DNA from: Micromonospora globbae
Lineage (GTDB): Bacteria > Actinomycetota > Actinomycetes > Mycobacteriales > Micromonosporaceae
Assembly (NCBI RefSeq): GCF_003610785.1
Contig: NZ_RAQQ01000006.1
Span: 281,348-345,347, forward strand
Direction of reading: 5' to 3'
Length of the DNA stretch: 64,000 nt
Below the pieces are notes generated by a model. That model made no database searches. It saw only the letters and a list, made by a program, of their open reading frames with translations, and was not told the origin of the DNA. Shown one piece after another: positions 32,870 to 41,349 of the stretch. A program made the position numbers and the translations under genes. Numbering within the stretch: the stretch's first letter is position 1; each line of letters starts with the position of its first letter.

Positions 32870-33379
32870 ATGGCAGGAGACACCACCATCACGGTCATCG
32901 GCAACCTCACCGATGACCCCGAGTTGCGGTTCACCCCCTCCGGCGCGGCGGTCGCCAAGTTCCGGGTCGCCTCGACGCCCCGTTTCATGGATCGGGCGTC
33001 CGGCGAGTGGAAGGACGGCGAGCCGCTGTTCCTCTCGTGCACCGTCTGGCGCCAGGCCGCCGAGCACGTCGCCGAGTCCCTCCAGCGGGGCACCCGGGTG
33101 ATCGTGTCCGGCCGGCTGCGGCAGCGGTCCTACGAGACCCGCGAGGGTGAGAAGCGCACCGTCATCGAGCTCGAGGTCGACGAGATCGGCCCGTCGCTGC
33201 GCTACGCCACGGCGAAGGTGCAGAAGATGTCCCGCTCCGGCGGCGGTGGCGGCGGCTTCGGTGGCGGTGGTGGCCAGGGCGGCGGAGGCAACTTCGACGA
33301 CCCGTGGGCCTCGGCCGCGCCCGCCCCCTCGCGTTCCGGTTCGGGCGGCGGAAACTTCGACGACGAGCCCCCGTTCTAA
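32870..33379 (+). CDS. ssb: Single-stranded DNA-binding protein
   Basis: This 169-residue protein has an OB fold at about 1-115 ([40 protein letters not shown]). A Gly-rich linker follows, and the acidic C-terminal tip DDEPPF recruits replication and repair partners. ATG 32870 is chosen because GAGGAG lies 7 nt upstream and the protein begins MAGDTT like other actinobacterial SSBs; the frame opens slightly earlier at 32852. Encoded between the two ribosomal genes whose proteins bind each other, it is the main replicative SSB. Confidence 0.97.
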   Translation: MAGDTTITVIGNLTDDPELRFTPSGAAVAKFRVASTPRFMDRASGEWKDGEPLFLSCTVWRQAAEHVAESLQRGTRVIVSGRLRQRSYETREGEKRTVIELEVDEIGPSLRYATAKVQKMSRSGGGGGGFGGGGGQGGGGNFDDPWASAAPAPSRSGSGGGNFDDEPPF

Positions 33380-33420
33380 TGGCGCCCAGCGCCCGTGATC
33401 GCAAACCAGGAGCAAGAGCA

Positions 33421-33660
33421 ATGGCCAAGGCTGCGGCACTTCGCAAGCCGAAGAAGAAGGTGAACCCGCTCGACAAGGACGGGATCACCTACATCGACTA
33501 CAAGGACACCGCGCTGCTGCGCAAGTTCATCTCCGACCGCGGCAAGATCCGCGCTCGGCGAGTGACCGGCGTGACCTCGCAGCAGCAGCGGCAGATCGCC
33601 CGTGCGGTCAAGAACGCCCGCGAGATGGCGCTCCTGCCGTACACGTCCACGACCCGCTGA
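33421..33660 (+). CDS. rpsR: Small ribosomal subunit protein S18
   Basis: A 79-residue S18 protein, partner of S6. The motif [21 protein letters not shown] and the ending [22 protein letters not shown] are diagnostic. ATG 33421 follows AGGAGCAAGAGCA. The zinc-ligand cysteines found in some S18 paralogues are absent, so this is the C-minus (zinc-independent) form; some actinobacteria carry both forms. It lies 41 bp after ssb and 14 bp before rplI. Confidence 0.97.
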   Translation: MAKAAALRKPKKKVNPLDKDGITYIDYKDTALLRKFISDRGKIRARRVTGVTSQQQRQIARAVKNAREMALLPYTSTTR

Positions 33661-33674
33661 GAGGAGGCGCCGAC

Positions 33675-34121
33675 ATGAAGATCATCCTTACCCAGGAGGT
33701 TTCCGGCCTCGGTGCCCCCGGCGACATCGTCGAGGTGAAGGACGGCTACGGCCGTAACTACCTGCTGCCGCAGGGCTTCGCGATCGCCTGGACCAAGGGT
33801 GCGGAGAAGCAGGTCAGCCTGATCAAGCGGGCCCGCGCAGCCCGGGAGATCCGCGACCTGGGCCACGCCAACGAGGTGAAGGACCAGCTCGAGGGTCTGA
33901 AGGTCAGCCTCAAGGCCCGTGCCGGCGACGGTGGTCGGCTCTTCGGCTCGGTCACCCCGGCCGAGATCGTCGACGCCGTCCGGGCGGCCGGCGGCCCGAG
34001 CCTCGACCGGCGTCGGCTGGAGCTGCCCGGTCACATCAAGTCGACCGGTGCCTACCCGGTGCGCATCAAGCTGCACCCCGAGGTGACGGCCTCGTTCAAC
34101 CTGAACGTCGTCGCCGCCTGA
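33675..34121 (+). CDS. rplI: Large ribosomal subunit protein L9
   Basis: The 148-residue L9 binds 23S rRNA at the base of the L1 stalk. The N-terminal [34 protein letters not shown] is the family signature. A helical connector (about 45-75) and the C-terminal domain ([19 protein letters not shown]) follow. GAGGAGG lies 8 nt before the ATG. It is the last gene of the operon and is followed by a hairpin terminator. Confidence 0.98.
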   Translation: MKIILTQEVSGLGAPGDIVEVKDGYGRNYLLPQGFAIAWTKGAEKQVSLIKRARAAREIRDLGHANEVKDQLEGLKVSLKARAGDGGRLFGSVTPAEIVDAVRAAGGPSLDRRRLELPGHIKSTGAYPVRIKLHPEVTASFNLNVVAA

Positions 34122-34136
34122 CCCGTCACGCACCGA

Positions 34137-34172
34137 CCAGGGCCCGCACCGAGCGATCGGCGCGGGCCCTGG
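34137..34172 (+). terminator. Hairpin terminator after rplI
   Basis: An 11-bp perfect inverted repeat (ccagggcccgc at 34137-34147, gcgggccctgg at 34162-34172) lies 16 bp after the rplI stop. Its 14-nt loop contains a further dyad (cgatcg). The T content after it is weak. Confidence 0.7.
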
Positions 34173-34317
34173 CCGTCTCTGCGGGCGTACGGCCGACCGC
34201 CGCTCACCGCCCAGCGCGGCGCGACCTGGGGCGAGCGGCCCCGGGTGCGGTGTGCCGGTGACCGGTGGGCGCTCAGCCCGGCGGTGGCCCGCGCCGTGAC
34301 GGCCGGCGCGGCAACGA

Positions 34318-35883
34318 TCAACCGATCGGTTGCCCGGTCACCACGCTGATGAGCACGGTGGACAGCCCACCGCCCACCACCGCGGAGGCGAGCGCGATCG
34401 TGGTGGCGCGCCAGGTCGTCCCGACCCGGCGCAGCAGCGCCGCCACCACGAGACTGCTCGCCAGGGCCAGAGCGAAGCGGGGCGCGCCGGCGACGAGGGA
34501 GCCCAGCGCGTGTGCCCTCGGCGAGTCGCAACCACCCCCGGTGATGTCCGTGACGCAGCCAGCCGGAGGCCGCGCGTCGAGGGTCAGGAGCCACGCGAAG
34601 ATCAGGACCGCGGGGATCAGGTAGCACGCTGCCGTGTAGAGCAGAGGCCGGAGCGGGCCACCCGGATCCGGGTCGAGCAGGTCGTCCTCCAGACGCCGGG
34701 CCCAGGCGGCCGAGTCCAGCGTGTCGAGCCGTCGCCGGACCGCCGGCCGGCCCGTGCCACGAGGCGCGCCGATCGGATCCGCCGGGCGCCGGCCCGCCCC
34801 GTAGCCGGCGGGCCTGCCGCGCGGTGCCGCGTACGTGATCGCGGGCGAGCGGGGCGCCGACGTGGGCGGGTCCATCCAGCGCGGGTCGTCGCCCGCGAGT
34901 CGCGTGCCTGACCAGAAGCCCTCGTCCCGCCCGGCCCAGTCCCGGCTCTCGTCCGCCCGGTCCCGCCGCGACCGGGGCGGCTCCGTCCGGTCCCACCGGC
35001 CGGCGTCGGCGTACCGCTCCCACTGGCCGGTGCTGTCGGACCGCTCCCAGGCCCCCGTGTCGTCGGGCCGGTCCCAGCTTCCGGTGTTGTCCGGCTGCTC
35101 CCAGGCCCCGGTGGCGTCCCACCGGTCCGTCCCGCCCGCCGCCGGCCAGGCGTGCACCCCGGACGCGTCCCACGGGTCGACCGCCGGCGGGTACGCGGGA
35201 GCTGCTTCCTCCGCGGCGGGTCGGGCCGCCCGGTCCCACGGGTCGGCTGCCGGACGGGACCAGGACTCCTCCACGGGACGGAGAGCGCGTCGCGCGCGTC
35301 GCTCGGGCTCCCGGCGGGCCGGCCGCTCGTCGGTGGCGGACGACTCCTCGACTCCCGACCAGATCACCTGGGGACGGGATGAGGACGCCCGCCGAGGGCG
35401 GGGCACGACGACCGACCCGGAGACCGGCTCGTCCTCCACCGGGTCGGCACGGCGGCTGCCCACGTACCCCTGCTCCTGTGGACGGTCGAACGTCCACTCG
35501 CCGGTGTGGTCCGACCCCGGGCCGCCGGCGGCCGGCAGCTCCTGCCAGGCGGTCGCGCGGGCCTCGTCCCCACCGCCGGTCGTCTCGACGGCACGCCGGC
35601 CACCACCCGAGCGGGGCCGGACCACCTCGTCGTCGTCATCCGGCGCGGCGTGTCGCCCGCCGCCGTCGGCGCGCCGGACGCCGGACTCCAGCGCCCACCG
35701 CGGCAGGTAGGCGTCGACGGGCTCCTCCTGCTCCCGCTCCCACGACCGCCGGCGACCCGGCGCGCGCCGCGGCTCGTCGGGAACCTGGGGGTCGACCGGA
35801 TCGGCATCGGGCGGGCTCCACGAGACGGTCGACCGACGTGCGCGCGGGCCACCCTCCCCGCGTCCCCAGTCCCGGTAACTCAC
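34318..35883 (-). CDS. Trp-repeat membrane protein, unknown function
   Basis: A 521-residue protein. Residues 1-390 are hydrophilic, rich in Asp, Arg, Trp and Pro, and probably disordered. They include tandem 10-residue units of the form TGxWE/DRxDD around residues 255-300. The C-terminal part has three to four helices (LYTAACYLIPAVLIFAWLL; FALALASSLVVAALL; TTIALASAVVGGGLSTVL). A CxxxxxxxxC pair lies in the loop after the first helix. No known domain is recognised. It lies convergent to rplI and divergent from dnaB. Rv0057 occupies the equivalent slot in M. tuberculosis, but similarity is not claimed. Confidence 0.65.
   Translation of the reverse strand: MSYRDWGRGEGGPRARRSTVSWSPPDADPVDPQVPDEPRRAPGRRRSWEREQEEPVDAYLPRWALESGVRRADGGGRHAAPDDDDEVVRPRSGGGRRAVETTGGGDEARATAWQELPAAGGPGSDHTGEWTFDRPQEQGYVGSRRADPVEDEPVSGSVVVPRPRRASSSRPQVIWSGVEESSATDERPARREPERRARRALRPVEESWSRPAADPWDRAARPAAEEAAPAYPPAVDPWDASGVHAWPAAGGTDRWDATGAWEQPDNTGSWDRPDDTGAWERSDSTGQWERYADAGRWDRTEPPRSRRDRADESRDWAGRDEGFWSGTRLAGDDPRWMDPPTSAPRSPAITYAAPRGRPAGYGAGRRPADPIGAPRGTGRPAVRRRLDTLDSAAWARRLEDDLLDPDPGGPLRPLLYTAACYLIPAVLIFAWLLTLDARPPAGCVTDITGGGCDSPRAHALGSLVAGAPRFALALASSLVVAALLRRVGTTWRATTIALASAVVGGGLSTVLISVVTGQPIG
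34985..35135 (-). repeat. Tandem Trp-containing coding repeats
   Basis: About five 30-nt units (for example around 35014, 35044, 35074 and 35104) encode TGAWEQPDN, TGSWDRPDD, TGAWERSDS, TGQWERYAD and AGRWDRTE. Their regular 10-residue spacing suggests recent duplication within the disordered part of the membrane protein. Confidence 0.75.
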
Positions 35884-36057
35884 GGCCGGAGCGTGACCCT
35901 TCTCAACCGATGGCGCAATCCGCTGTCCAGGTGTAGCCGTTCGCTGGAGATAGTACGGGACGAAGGACGCGCCGACCCCACCGAAAAGTTTCCCTCCACA
36001 GCCTGGGGATCGCGTTATCCCAGCTCAGAGCGGGTGTGCCCGCGAATTCCCCAGTGG

Positions 36058-36110
36058 TTGTCCACAGCCTGTGCACACCCTGCGCACATCCCTGTGCACC
36101 GGCGTCCACA
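36058..36110 (+). promoter_or_regulatory. DnaA-box-like cluster upstream of dnaB
   Basis: TTGTCCACA, the form preferred in Streptomyces as I remember it, occurs exactly at 36058-36066. A weaker gcgtccaca lies at 36102-36110 and ccctccaca near 35993. These sites are within 300 bp upstream of the replicative helicase gene. DnaA control of dnaB is a possible reading. Confidence 0.5.
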
Positions 36111-36140
36111 GGTTGTCCCGAGGCTCGTCCACCGCCGATG

Positions 36141-36170
36141 TTGAGTCCCTGAACTCGGGTTTCGTATGGT
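36141..36170 (+). promoter_or_regulatory. Probable dnaB promoter
   Basis: TTGAGT at 36141-36146 and TATGGT at 36165-36170, separated by 18 nt, fit a housekeeping promoter. The predicted transcript would start near 36177 and give a leader of about 105 nt before the GTG at 36282. A small dyad, gagt-ccctga-actc, overlaps the spacer. Confidence 0.55.
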
Positions 36171-36281
36171 GGGCCCCCGACCGCCCGCCGATGACCCCCG
36201 ATCGACCGGTTCGGTCACCACGAATGTCGCACCCGGACGGTAGAGCTGGGGGCGAGGATCCGACGCATCGGAGGGGGGACC

Positions 36282-39200
36282 GTGTCGGTCACCGACGACA
36301 TGCGGGCGGAGCCGCGCGCCGGAGGGCAGCCGCCCGCGCCCGCGCAGCGTGACGGCCAGTTCGAGCGCACCCCACCGCAGGACATCGCCGCCGAGCAGTG
36401 CGTGCTCGGAGGCATGCTGCTCTCGAAGGACGCCATCGCCGACGTCGTCGAGATCCTCAAGAGCAACGACTTCTACCGGCCGGTGCACGCCACCATCTTC
36501 GACGCCATCCTCGAGATCTACGGCCGGGGCGAACCCGCCGACCCGATCACGGTGGCGGCCGCCCTCGCCGACTCCGGCGACCTGGCGCGCGTCGGCGGCG
36601 CGCCCTACCTGCACACCCTCATCGCCAGCGTGCCGACCGCGGCCAACGCCGCGTACTACGCGCGGATCGTGAGCGAGCGCGCGATCCTCCGCCGGCTCGT
36701 GGAGGCCGGCACGAAGATCGTGCAGCTCGGCTACGGCACGGCGAACGGCGGCAGCCGCGACGTGGACGACATCGTCGACCTCGCCCAGCAGGCCGTCTAC
36801 GACGTGACCGAGCGCCGGGTCAGCGAGGACTTCGCCGTCCTGGCCGACATGCTCCAGCCGACCCTCGACGAGATCGAGGCGGTGGGCGCACAGGGCGGCG
36901 TGATGACCGGTGTGCCGACCGGCTTCACGGACCTGGACCGCCTGCTCAACGGTCTGCACCCGGGGCAGCTGGTGATCGTGGCGGGCCGGCCGGGTCTCGG
37001 GAAGGCGCTCGCGCTGGACACCCCTCTCCCGACTCCCGACGGCTGGACCACGATGGGAGAGGTCAAGGTCGGCGACCAGCTGCTGGCGGCGGACGGCACT
37101 CCGACGACGGTCACACACGCATTCGACGTCAGGTACGACCGTCCGTGCTACGAGGTCGAGTTCTCGGACGGCACCGTCATCGTGGCGGACGCGGAGCACC
37201 TCTGGAAGACGACGACGCGGGCGAGCCGACGGCAGGGCCCAGGGAGGGCACGACGTCACTGGCCCGAGTCGAAGCTGGCCAGGGTCCGAGCGGCGTACGA
37301 CGCGGCGCTCGACGCCGACGGCGATCAGGCGATCACGTTCGCTCAGGCGCTCGACCGGGTCGGTCCGGAGTTCCGGCACGTCCTGCGCACCGCCGCCACA
37401 GGGGTGGGCTCCATCGGCAGGGTCAGCCGGCCGGTCATCCGCTCCGGCACGGTGCGGAACTGGACGGCACCCGGATACCCCGAGCGTCCGCTGTTGGCCG
37501 CCGTGCTCGAACGGACCGAGCACCACGTGAGCGCGGGCACCCGGGCTGGCCACGACGGCGTCGTCACCACCGCCGAGATCGCCGCCACGCTGCGCACCGA
37601 CACCGCGGACCGGCGGCTCAACCACGCTGTCCGCAACTGCGCACCGCTGCAACTGCCGGAGCGGGACCTGCCGGTGCCGCCGTACACACTCGGGGTCTGG
37701 CTCGGTGACGGGCACACGGGCGCGAGCCGGTTCACCACAGCTGACCCGGAGTTGGTCGCGTACGTGGAGGCGGACGGTTTCACCGTCCGTCCCAGCGGGC
37801 CGATGGTCTACACCATCCTGCCGCCCGAGCCGATCACTCCGTCGGCGGCCGGGCGCTGCGTGGACTGCGGTCGCTCCACGCGAGCGTTGCGGGAGAACCG
37901 GGCGACACGACGGTGCACAGAGTGTCACGCCCGCAACGGTTCGCTGGTCGGTCTGCTCCGCCAGGCTGGGGTCGCCGACGAGAAGCACATTCCCGCGGTG
38001 TACCTACGCGCGTCCGAGGCTCAACGCCGGGCGCTGCTCGCGGGGTTGATGGACACCGACGGAACGGTCGCGCCCACCGGCAACCTGCAGTACACGTCAA
38101 CCTCCGAGCGACTTGCCAACGACGTACGCGAACTGGTGGTCAGCCTCGGCTACCGCTGTACGGTCACCACGAAGCCGGTGCGGGGGCGGACGGCGAGGTC
38201 GTCCACGGCCTACACGCTGAACTTCTCCACGCCGGACCCTGTCTTCCGCCTCGAGCGGAAGCGGGCCGCACACCGTGCACGCCGGCGAACGACGTCTGAC
38301 GTCCGAACGGCCTCCCGGTTCATCGTCGACGTGCGTCCGGTGCCGAGCGTGCCGGTCCGGTGCGTCACCGTCGACAACCCCGAGCACCTCTACCTGGCCA
38401 GTCGCGCGATGATCCCCACCCACAACAGCACGGTGAGCATGGACTTCGCGCGGAACGCGGCGATCCGCGCCAACCAGGCCTCCGCCATCTTCTCCCTGGA
38501 GATGAGCAAGGTCGAGATCGTCATGCGTCTGCTCTCGGCCGAGGCGCGGGTCCCGCTGCACGTACTCCGCAGCGGGCAGCTCTCCGACGACGACTGGACG
38601 AAGCTGGCCCGCTGCATGGGTGAGATCAGCGAGGCGCCGCTCTTCGTCGACGACACGCCAAGCATGAACCTCATGGAGATCCGGGCGAAGGCGCGCCGGC
38701 TCAAGCAGCGGCACGACCTCAAGCTGGTCGTCGTGGACTACCTCCAGCTGATGACCTCGCCGAAGCGCACCGAGAGCCGCCAGCAGGAGGTCGCGGACCT
38801 GTCCCGTGGTCTCAAGCTGCTGGCCAAGGAGATCGAGTGCCCGGTGATCGCGGTCAGCCAGCTGAACCGCGGGCCCGAGCAGCGTACGGACAAGCGGCCA
38901 CAATTGTCTGACCTGCGTGAGTCGGGCTGCCTTACGGCGGAGACGAGGGTGCTGCGTGCTGACAACAACACCGAGGTGACGCTCGGTGAACTACTTGCCA
39001 GCGGAGCGAGGGACGTCCCGGTGTGGGCGCTGGACGAGGGGCTGCGTTACACCCCGCGCACGATGACCCATGCCTTCCCCAGCGGTAGGCGCGAGGTCTT
39101 CCGGATGACGCTCGCCTCGGGCAAGTGGATCGACGCCACGGCCAATCACCCGTTCCTCACGTTCGCCGGCTGGATGCCTCTGGGGGATCTTGCGCCCGGT

Positions 39201-40388
39201 GCCAGGATCGCCACACCCCGTCACGTGCCGCCCCCACTGGCTGTCCGGCCGTGGGCGGCGCCGGAGGTCGTGCTGCTGGCGCACCTGCTGGGCGATGGTT
39301 CCTTCGTACGGCGACAACCGATCCGGTACGCCAGCCGCGACGAAGCGAACCTCATGGCGGTGACGGAGGCTGCCAAGCACTTCGGAGTTTCGGCGGTACG
39401 CGACGAGTACGAGGCTGCGCGGGTGGTCACGCTACGGCTGCCCGCCCCCTATCGGCTCGCCCGGGGTCGCCGAAACCCGATCGCCGAGTGGTTGGACGGC
39501 TTGGGGCTCTTCGGTCTCCGCTCACATGAGAAGTTCGTTCCGGCGCCCGTCTTCGCTCTGCCGAAGGAGCAGATCACGCTGTTCCTGCGGCATCTGTGGG
39601 CGACCGATGGTTCGGTCCATGTCAACAAGTCGGGGCGCGGTGGGCGAATCTACTACTCGTCCACGAGCCGACGGATGCTGGAGGATGTCTCCCGGCTTCT
39701 GTTGAGGTACGGCATCACGGGCCGGCTCAAGACCGTGTGCACGGCCAACCACCGCACGCAGTACACGCTCGACATTTCGGGGCGGGACGACCAGCTGCGG
39801 TTCCTGCGGGAGGTCGGAGTGCACGGGGACCGGGCGAGGAACTGTACGGAACTCCTCGCCTCGCTCGAGGGCATGAAGAGCAACCCCAACGTCGACACCG
39901 TGCCACGCGAGGTGTGGACCAGGGTCCGGGAGGTTCTGGCAGAGCGTCGCATGAGCCATCGCGAGTTCGCGGCGGCCGTCGACACCCAGTTCTGCGGGAG
40001 CGCGCTGTGGAAACACGCTCCGAGTCGGTCGAGGCTGGCCAAGATCGCAGCTGTCCTCGATGAGGCCGATCTTGAGCTGCATGCGACGAACGACATCTTC
40101 TGGGACGAGATCGTGTCGATCGAATCGCTTGGCGAGCAGGAAGTCTTCGACGCCACCGTTCTCGGGACACACAATTTCATCGCGAACGGCATCGCCACCC
40201 ACAACTCGATCGAGCAGGACGCCGACGTCGTCATCCTCCTTCACCGCGACGACTACTACGACAAGGAGTCCCCGCGCGCCGGGGAGGCGGACTTCATCGT
40301 CGCCAAGCACCGGAACGGCCCGACCGACACCATCACGGTCGCCGCGCAGCTGCACCTGTCCCGCTTCGTCGACATGGCGGTCGTCTGA
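36282..40388 (+). CDS. dnaB: Replicative DNA helicase DnaB interrupted by two inteins
   Basis: The 1368-residue precursor contains a 468-residue helicase once two in-frame inteins are removed: 241 + 167 + 60 residues remain. The extein N-terminal domain (about 28-130) reads PQDIAAEQCVLGGMLLSKDA. Walker A GRPGLGK (235-241) is cut from its Ser716 by intein 1. Walker B LVVVDYLQLM lies near 815-824. Residues 883-1308 are intein 2, inserted after DLRESG. The end ADVVILLHRDDYYD is normal. DnaB unwinds DNA at the fork. GTG 36282 follows GGAGGGGGG. No active helicase can form before both splicing events, because the ATP site is split. Confidence 0.97.
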   Translation: MSVTDDMRAEPRAGGQPPAPAQRDGQFERTPPQDIAAEQCVLGGMLLSKDAIADVVEILKSNDFYRPVHATIFDAILEIYGRGEPADPITVAAALADSGDLARVGGAPYLHTLIASVPTAANAAYYARIVSERAILRRLVEAGTKIVQLGYGTANGGSRDVDDIVDLAQQAVYDVTERRVSEDFAVLADMLQPTLDEIEAVGAQGGVMTGVPTGFTDLDRLLNGLHPGQLVIVAGRPGLGKALALDTPLPTPDGWTTMGEVKVGDQLLAADGTPTTVTHAFDVRYDRPCYEVEFSDGTVIVADAEHLWKTTTRASRRQGPGRARRHWPESKLARVRAAYDAALDADGDQAITFAQALDRVGPEFRHVLRTAATGVGSIGRVSRPVIRSGTVRNWTAPGYPERPLLAAVLERTEHHVSAGTRAGHDGVVTTAEIAATLRTDTADRRLNHAVRNCAPLQLPERDLPVPPYTLGVWLGDGHTGASRFTTADPELVAYVEADGFTVRPSGPMVYTILPPEPITPSAAGRCVDCGRSTRALRENRATRRCTECHARNGSLVGLLRQAGVADEKHIPAVYLRASEAQRRALLAGLMDTDGTVAPTGNLQYTSTSERLANDVRELVVSLGYRCTVTTKPVRGRTARSSTAYTLNFSTPDPVFRLERKRAAHRARRRTTSDVRTASRFIVDVRPVPSVPVRCVTVDNPEHLYLASRAMIPTHNSTVSMDFARNAAIRANQASAIFSLEMSKVEIVMRLLSAEARVPLHVLRSGQLSDDDWTKLARCMGEISEAPLFVDDTPSMNLMEIRAKARRLKQRHDLKLVVVDYLQLMTSPKRTESRQQEVADLSRGLKLLAKEIECPVIAVSQLNRGPEQRTDKRPQLSDLRESGCLTAETRVLRADNNTEVTLGELLASGARDVPVWALDEGLRYTPRTMTHAFPSGRREVFRMTLASGKWIDATANHPFLTFAGWMPLGDLAPGARIATPRHVPPPLAVRPWAAPEVVLLAHLLGDGSFVRRQPIRYASRDEANLMAVTEAAKHFGVSAVRDEYEAARVVTLRLPAPYRLARGRRNPIAEWLDGLGLFGLRSHEKFVPAPVFALPKEQITLFLRHLWATDGSVHVNKSGRGGRIYYSSTSRRMLEDVSRLLLRYGITGRLKTVCTANHRTQYTLDISGRDDQLRFLREVGVHGDRARNCTELLASLEGMKSNPNVDTVPREVWTRVREVLAERRMSHREFAAAVDTQFCGSALWKHAPSRSRLAKIAAVLDEADLELHATNDIFWDEIVSIESLGEQEVFDATVLGTHNFIANGIATHNSIEQDADVVILLHRDDYYDKESPRAGEADFIVAKHRNGPTDTITVAAQLHLSRFVDMAVV
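37005..38426 (+). other. DnaB intein 1: class 3-type intein in the Walker A loop with LAGLIDADG endonuclease
   Basis: This 474-residue intein begins with Ala (ALALDTPLPTPDGW) and ends IPTHN before Ser+1. Ala cannot be a splicing nucleophile. The class 3 marks are all there: Trp67 in block B (DAEHLW), Cys453 at the block F position usually held by Asp (VRCVTVDNPEHLY) and Thr472 in block G (PTHN). A class 3 intein uses the block F Cys to attack the N-terminal splice junction. LAGLIDADG motifs LGVWLGDGH (about 229-237) and LLAGLMDTDG (about 345-354) look intact, so homing may still work. Cys285/288 and Cys304/307 form a CxxC-x15-CxxC insertion between them. Confidence 0.93.
38928..40205 (+). other. 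DnaB intein 2: class 1 intein with LAGLIDADG endonuclease
   Basis: This 426-residue intein begins CLTAETRVL with Cys1, has block B ATANHPFLT (Thr71, His74) and block F EVFDATVLGTHNFIANG, and ends IATHN before Ser+1 (SIEQDADVV). It is inserted after DLRESG, the same site as the Synechocystis DnaB intein as I remember it. LAGLIDADG motifs LLAHLLGDGS (about 115-124) and RHLWATDGS (about 220-228) keep both acidic residues. Base composition is visibly less GC-rich than the flanking exteins, especially at 39960-40170, hinting at later acquisition. Confidence 0.95.
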
Positions 40389-40433
40389 GCGCCACGGCGG
40401 AACGGCGACCGGCCGGGTGGCGGCCGAGGAGGC

Positions 40434-41111
40434 TCAGCCGAGCAGCGGGAACCAGCCCGCCGCCTCGCCCAGTTCCCGCCGGTCCCGGTCGGTGAGCGGG
40501 AGCCGGCCGGCGGCCTTGAGCAGGAACTCGTGGTCGTCCCAGCCCGACGGGCGTACGGCGTCGTCGCTGAGCAGGCCGTCGGCGGTGGCCGTCGCGACGC
40601 GGGTGGCCAGCGGGCCGGGGCGCGGCGCGTCGGGCAGGTCCACCACGAGGTCGAGATGGTGGATGACCGCCTCGGTGGTCAGGGTGGCCAGGAAGTCGGG
40701 TACCCGCAGCACGTGACCCTGGGTGGCCACGAAGCCGCCGGGATCGCTCGCCGTGGCCGCCCGTACGGCGGCCGGGGCCGTGTCGCACCAGATCCGCACG
40801 ACCCCGGAGGGGCTGTCGAAGGCGGCGGCGGACCGGCGGACCCAGCGGGCGTGCCGGGCGGCGCCGTCGCCATCGGTCGGTTCGGCACGCCAGTAGCTGA
40901 CGTCGTCCACATCGGCCGGGCCGGCGGCGGGGGTCGCCAGCGTCACGAGGGCCCGTTGCGCGTCACAGAGCAGGTGGAACAGCAGGTCGTAGACGAGCCA
41001 GCCCCGGCACCGGGTCGGTCGTTGCAGGTCGGCGTCGGTCAGGCCGGCGACCGCGGCGGTGACGCCCTCGTACGCCTCGGCCATCGCCTCGTGCTGTGCG
41101 ACTGCGGTCAT
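40434..41111 (-). CDS. Maleylpyruvate isomerase-like (DinB-superfamily) protein
   Basis: A 225-residue protein of the family with an MDMPI N-terminal domain, possibly mycothiol-dependent. The helical start reads AVAQHEAMAEAYEGVTAAVAGLTDADLQRPTRCRGW, followed by DLLFHLLCDAQRA. A later VIHHLDLVVDLPDA supplies further histidines, giving a potential metal site. Family members are thiol-dependent S-transferases or isomerases, but the substrate here is unknown. ATG 41111 lacks a good ribosome site and may be read from a leaderless transcript; an open frame to 41252 adds only a Pro/Arg-rich stretch. It is convergent with dnaB. Confidence 0.75.
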   Translation of the reverse strand: MTAVAQHEAMAEAYEGVTAAVAGLTDADLQRPTRCRGWLVYDLLFHLLCDAQRALVTLATPAAGPADVDDVSYWRAEPTDGDGAARHARWVRRSAAAFDSPSGVVRIWCDTAPAAVRAATASDPGGFVATQGHVLRVPDFLATLTTEAVIHHLDLVVDLPDAPRPGPLATRVATATADGLLSDDAVRPSGWDDHEFLLKAAGRLPLTDRDRRELGEAAGWFPLLG

Positions 41112-41349
41112 GGGATGCAGCTTTGCACGGCCCGGACGCGGCGGCACGACCCCGCGCGCCCCGACGCTGCACGGGGCCCGTGGGCACGGCGCGACGCCCG
41201 GACACGACCGGCCCGGCGCGCGACGCCAAGGCCCCGGCGGGGCCGCCGGCACGGCGGGACGCCAGGACCCGACGGACGCGCGCCGTCACCGTACGCCGTG
41301 ACGGCCGGCCCGGTGGGCGCCGGACCGGCCGTCGGCGTGGTGACGAAGG

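Noticed and set aside
36015..37988. 657-residue open frame on the minus strand across dnaB
   Set aside because: It runs antisense to intein 1 and the dnaB N-terminal domain, which carry clear motifs. Long antisense frames are common in DNA with very high third-position GC.
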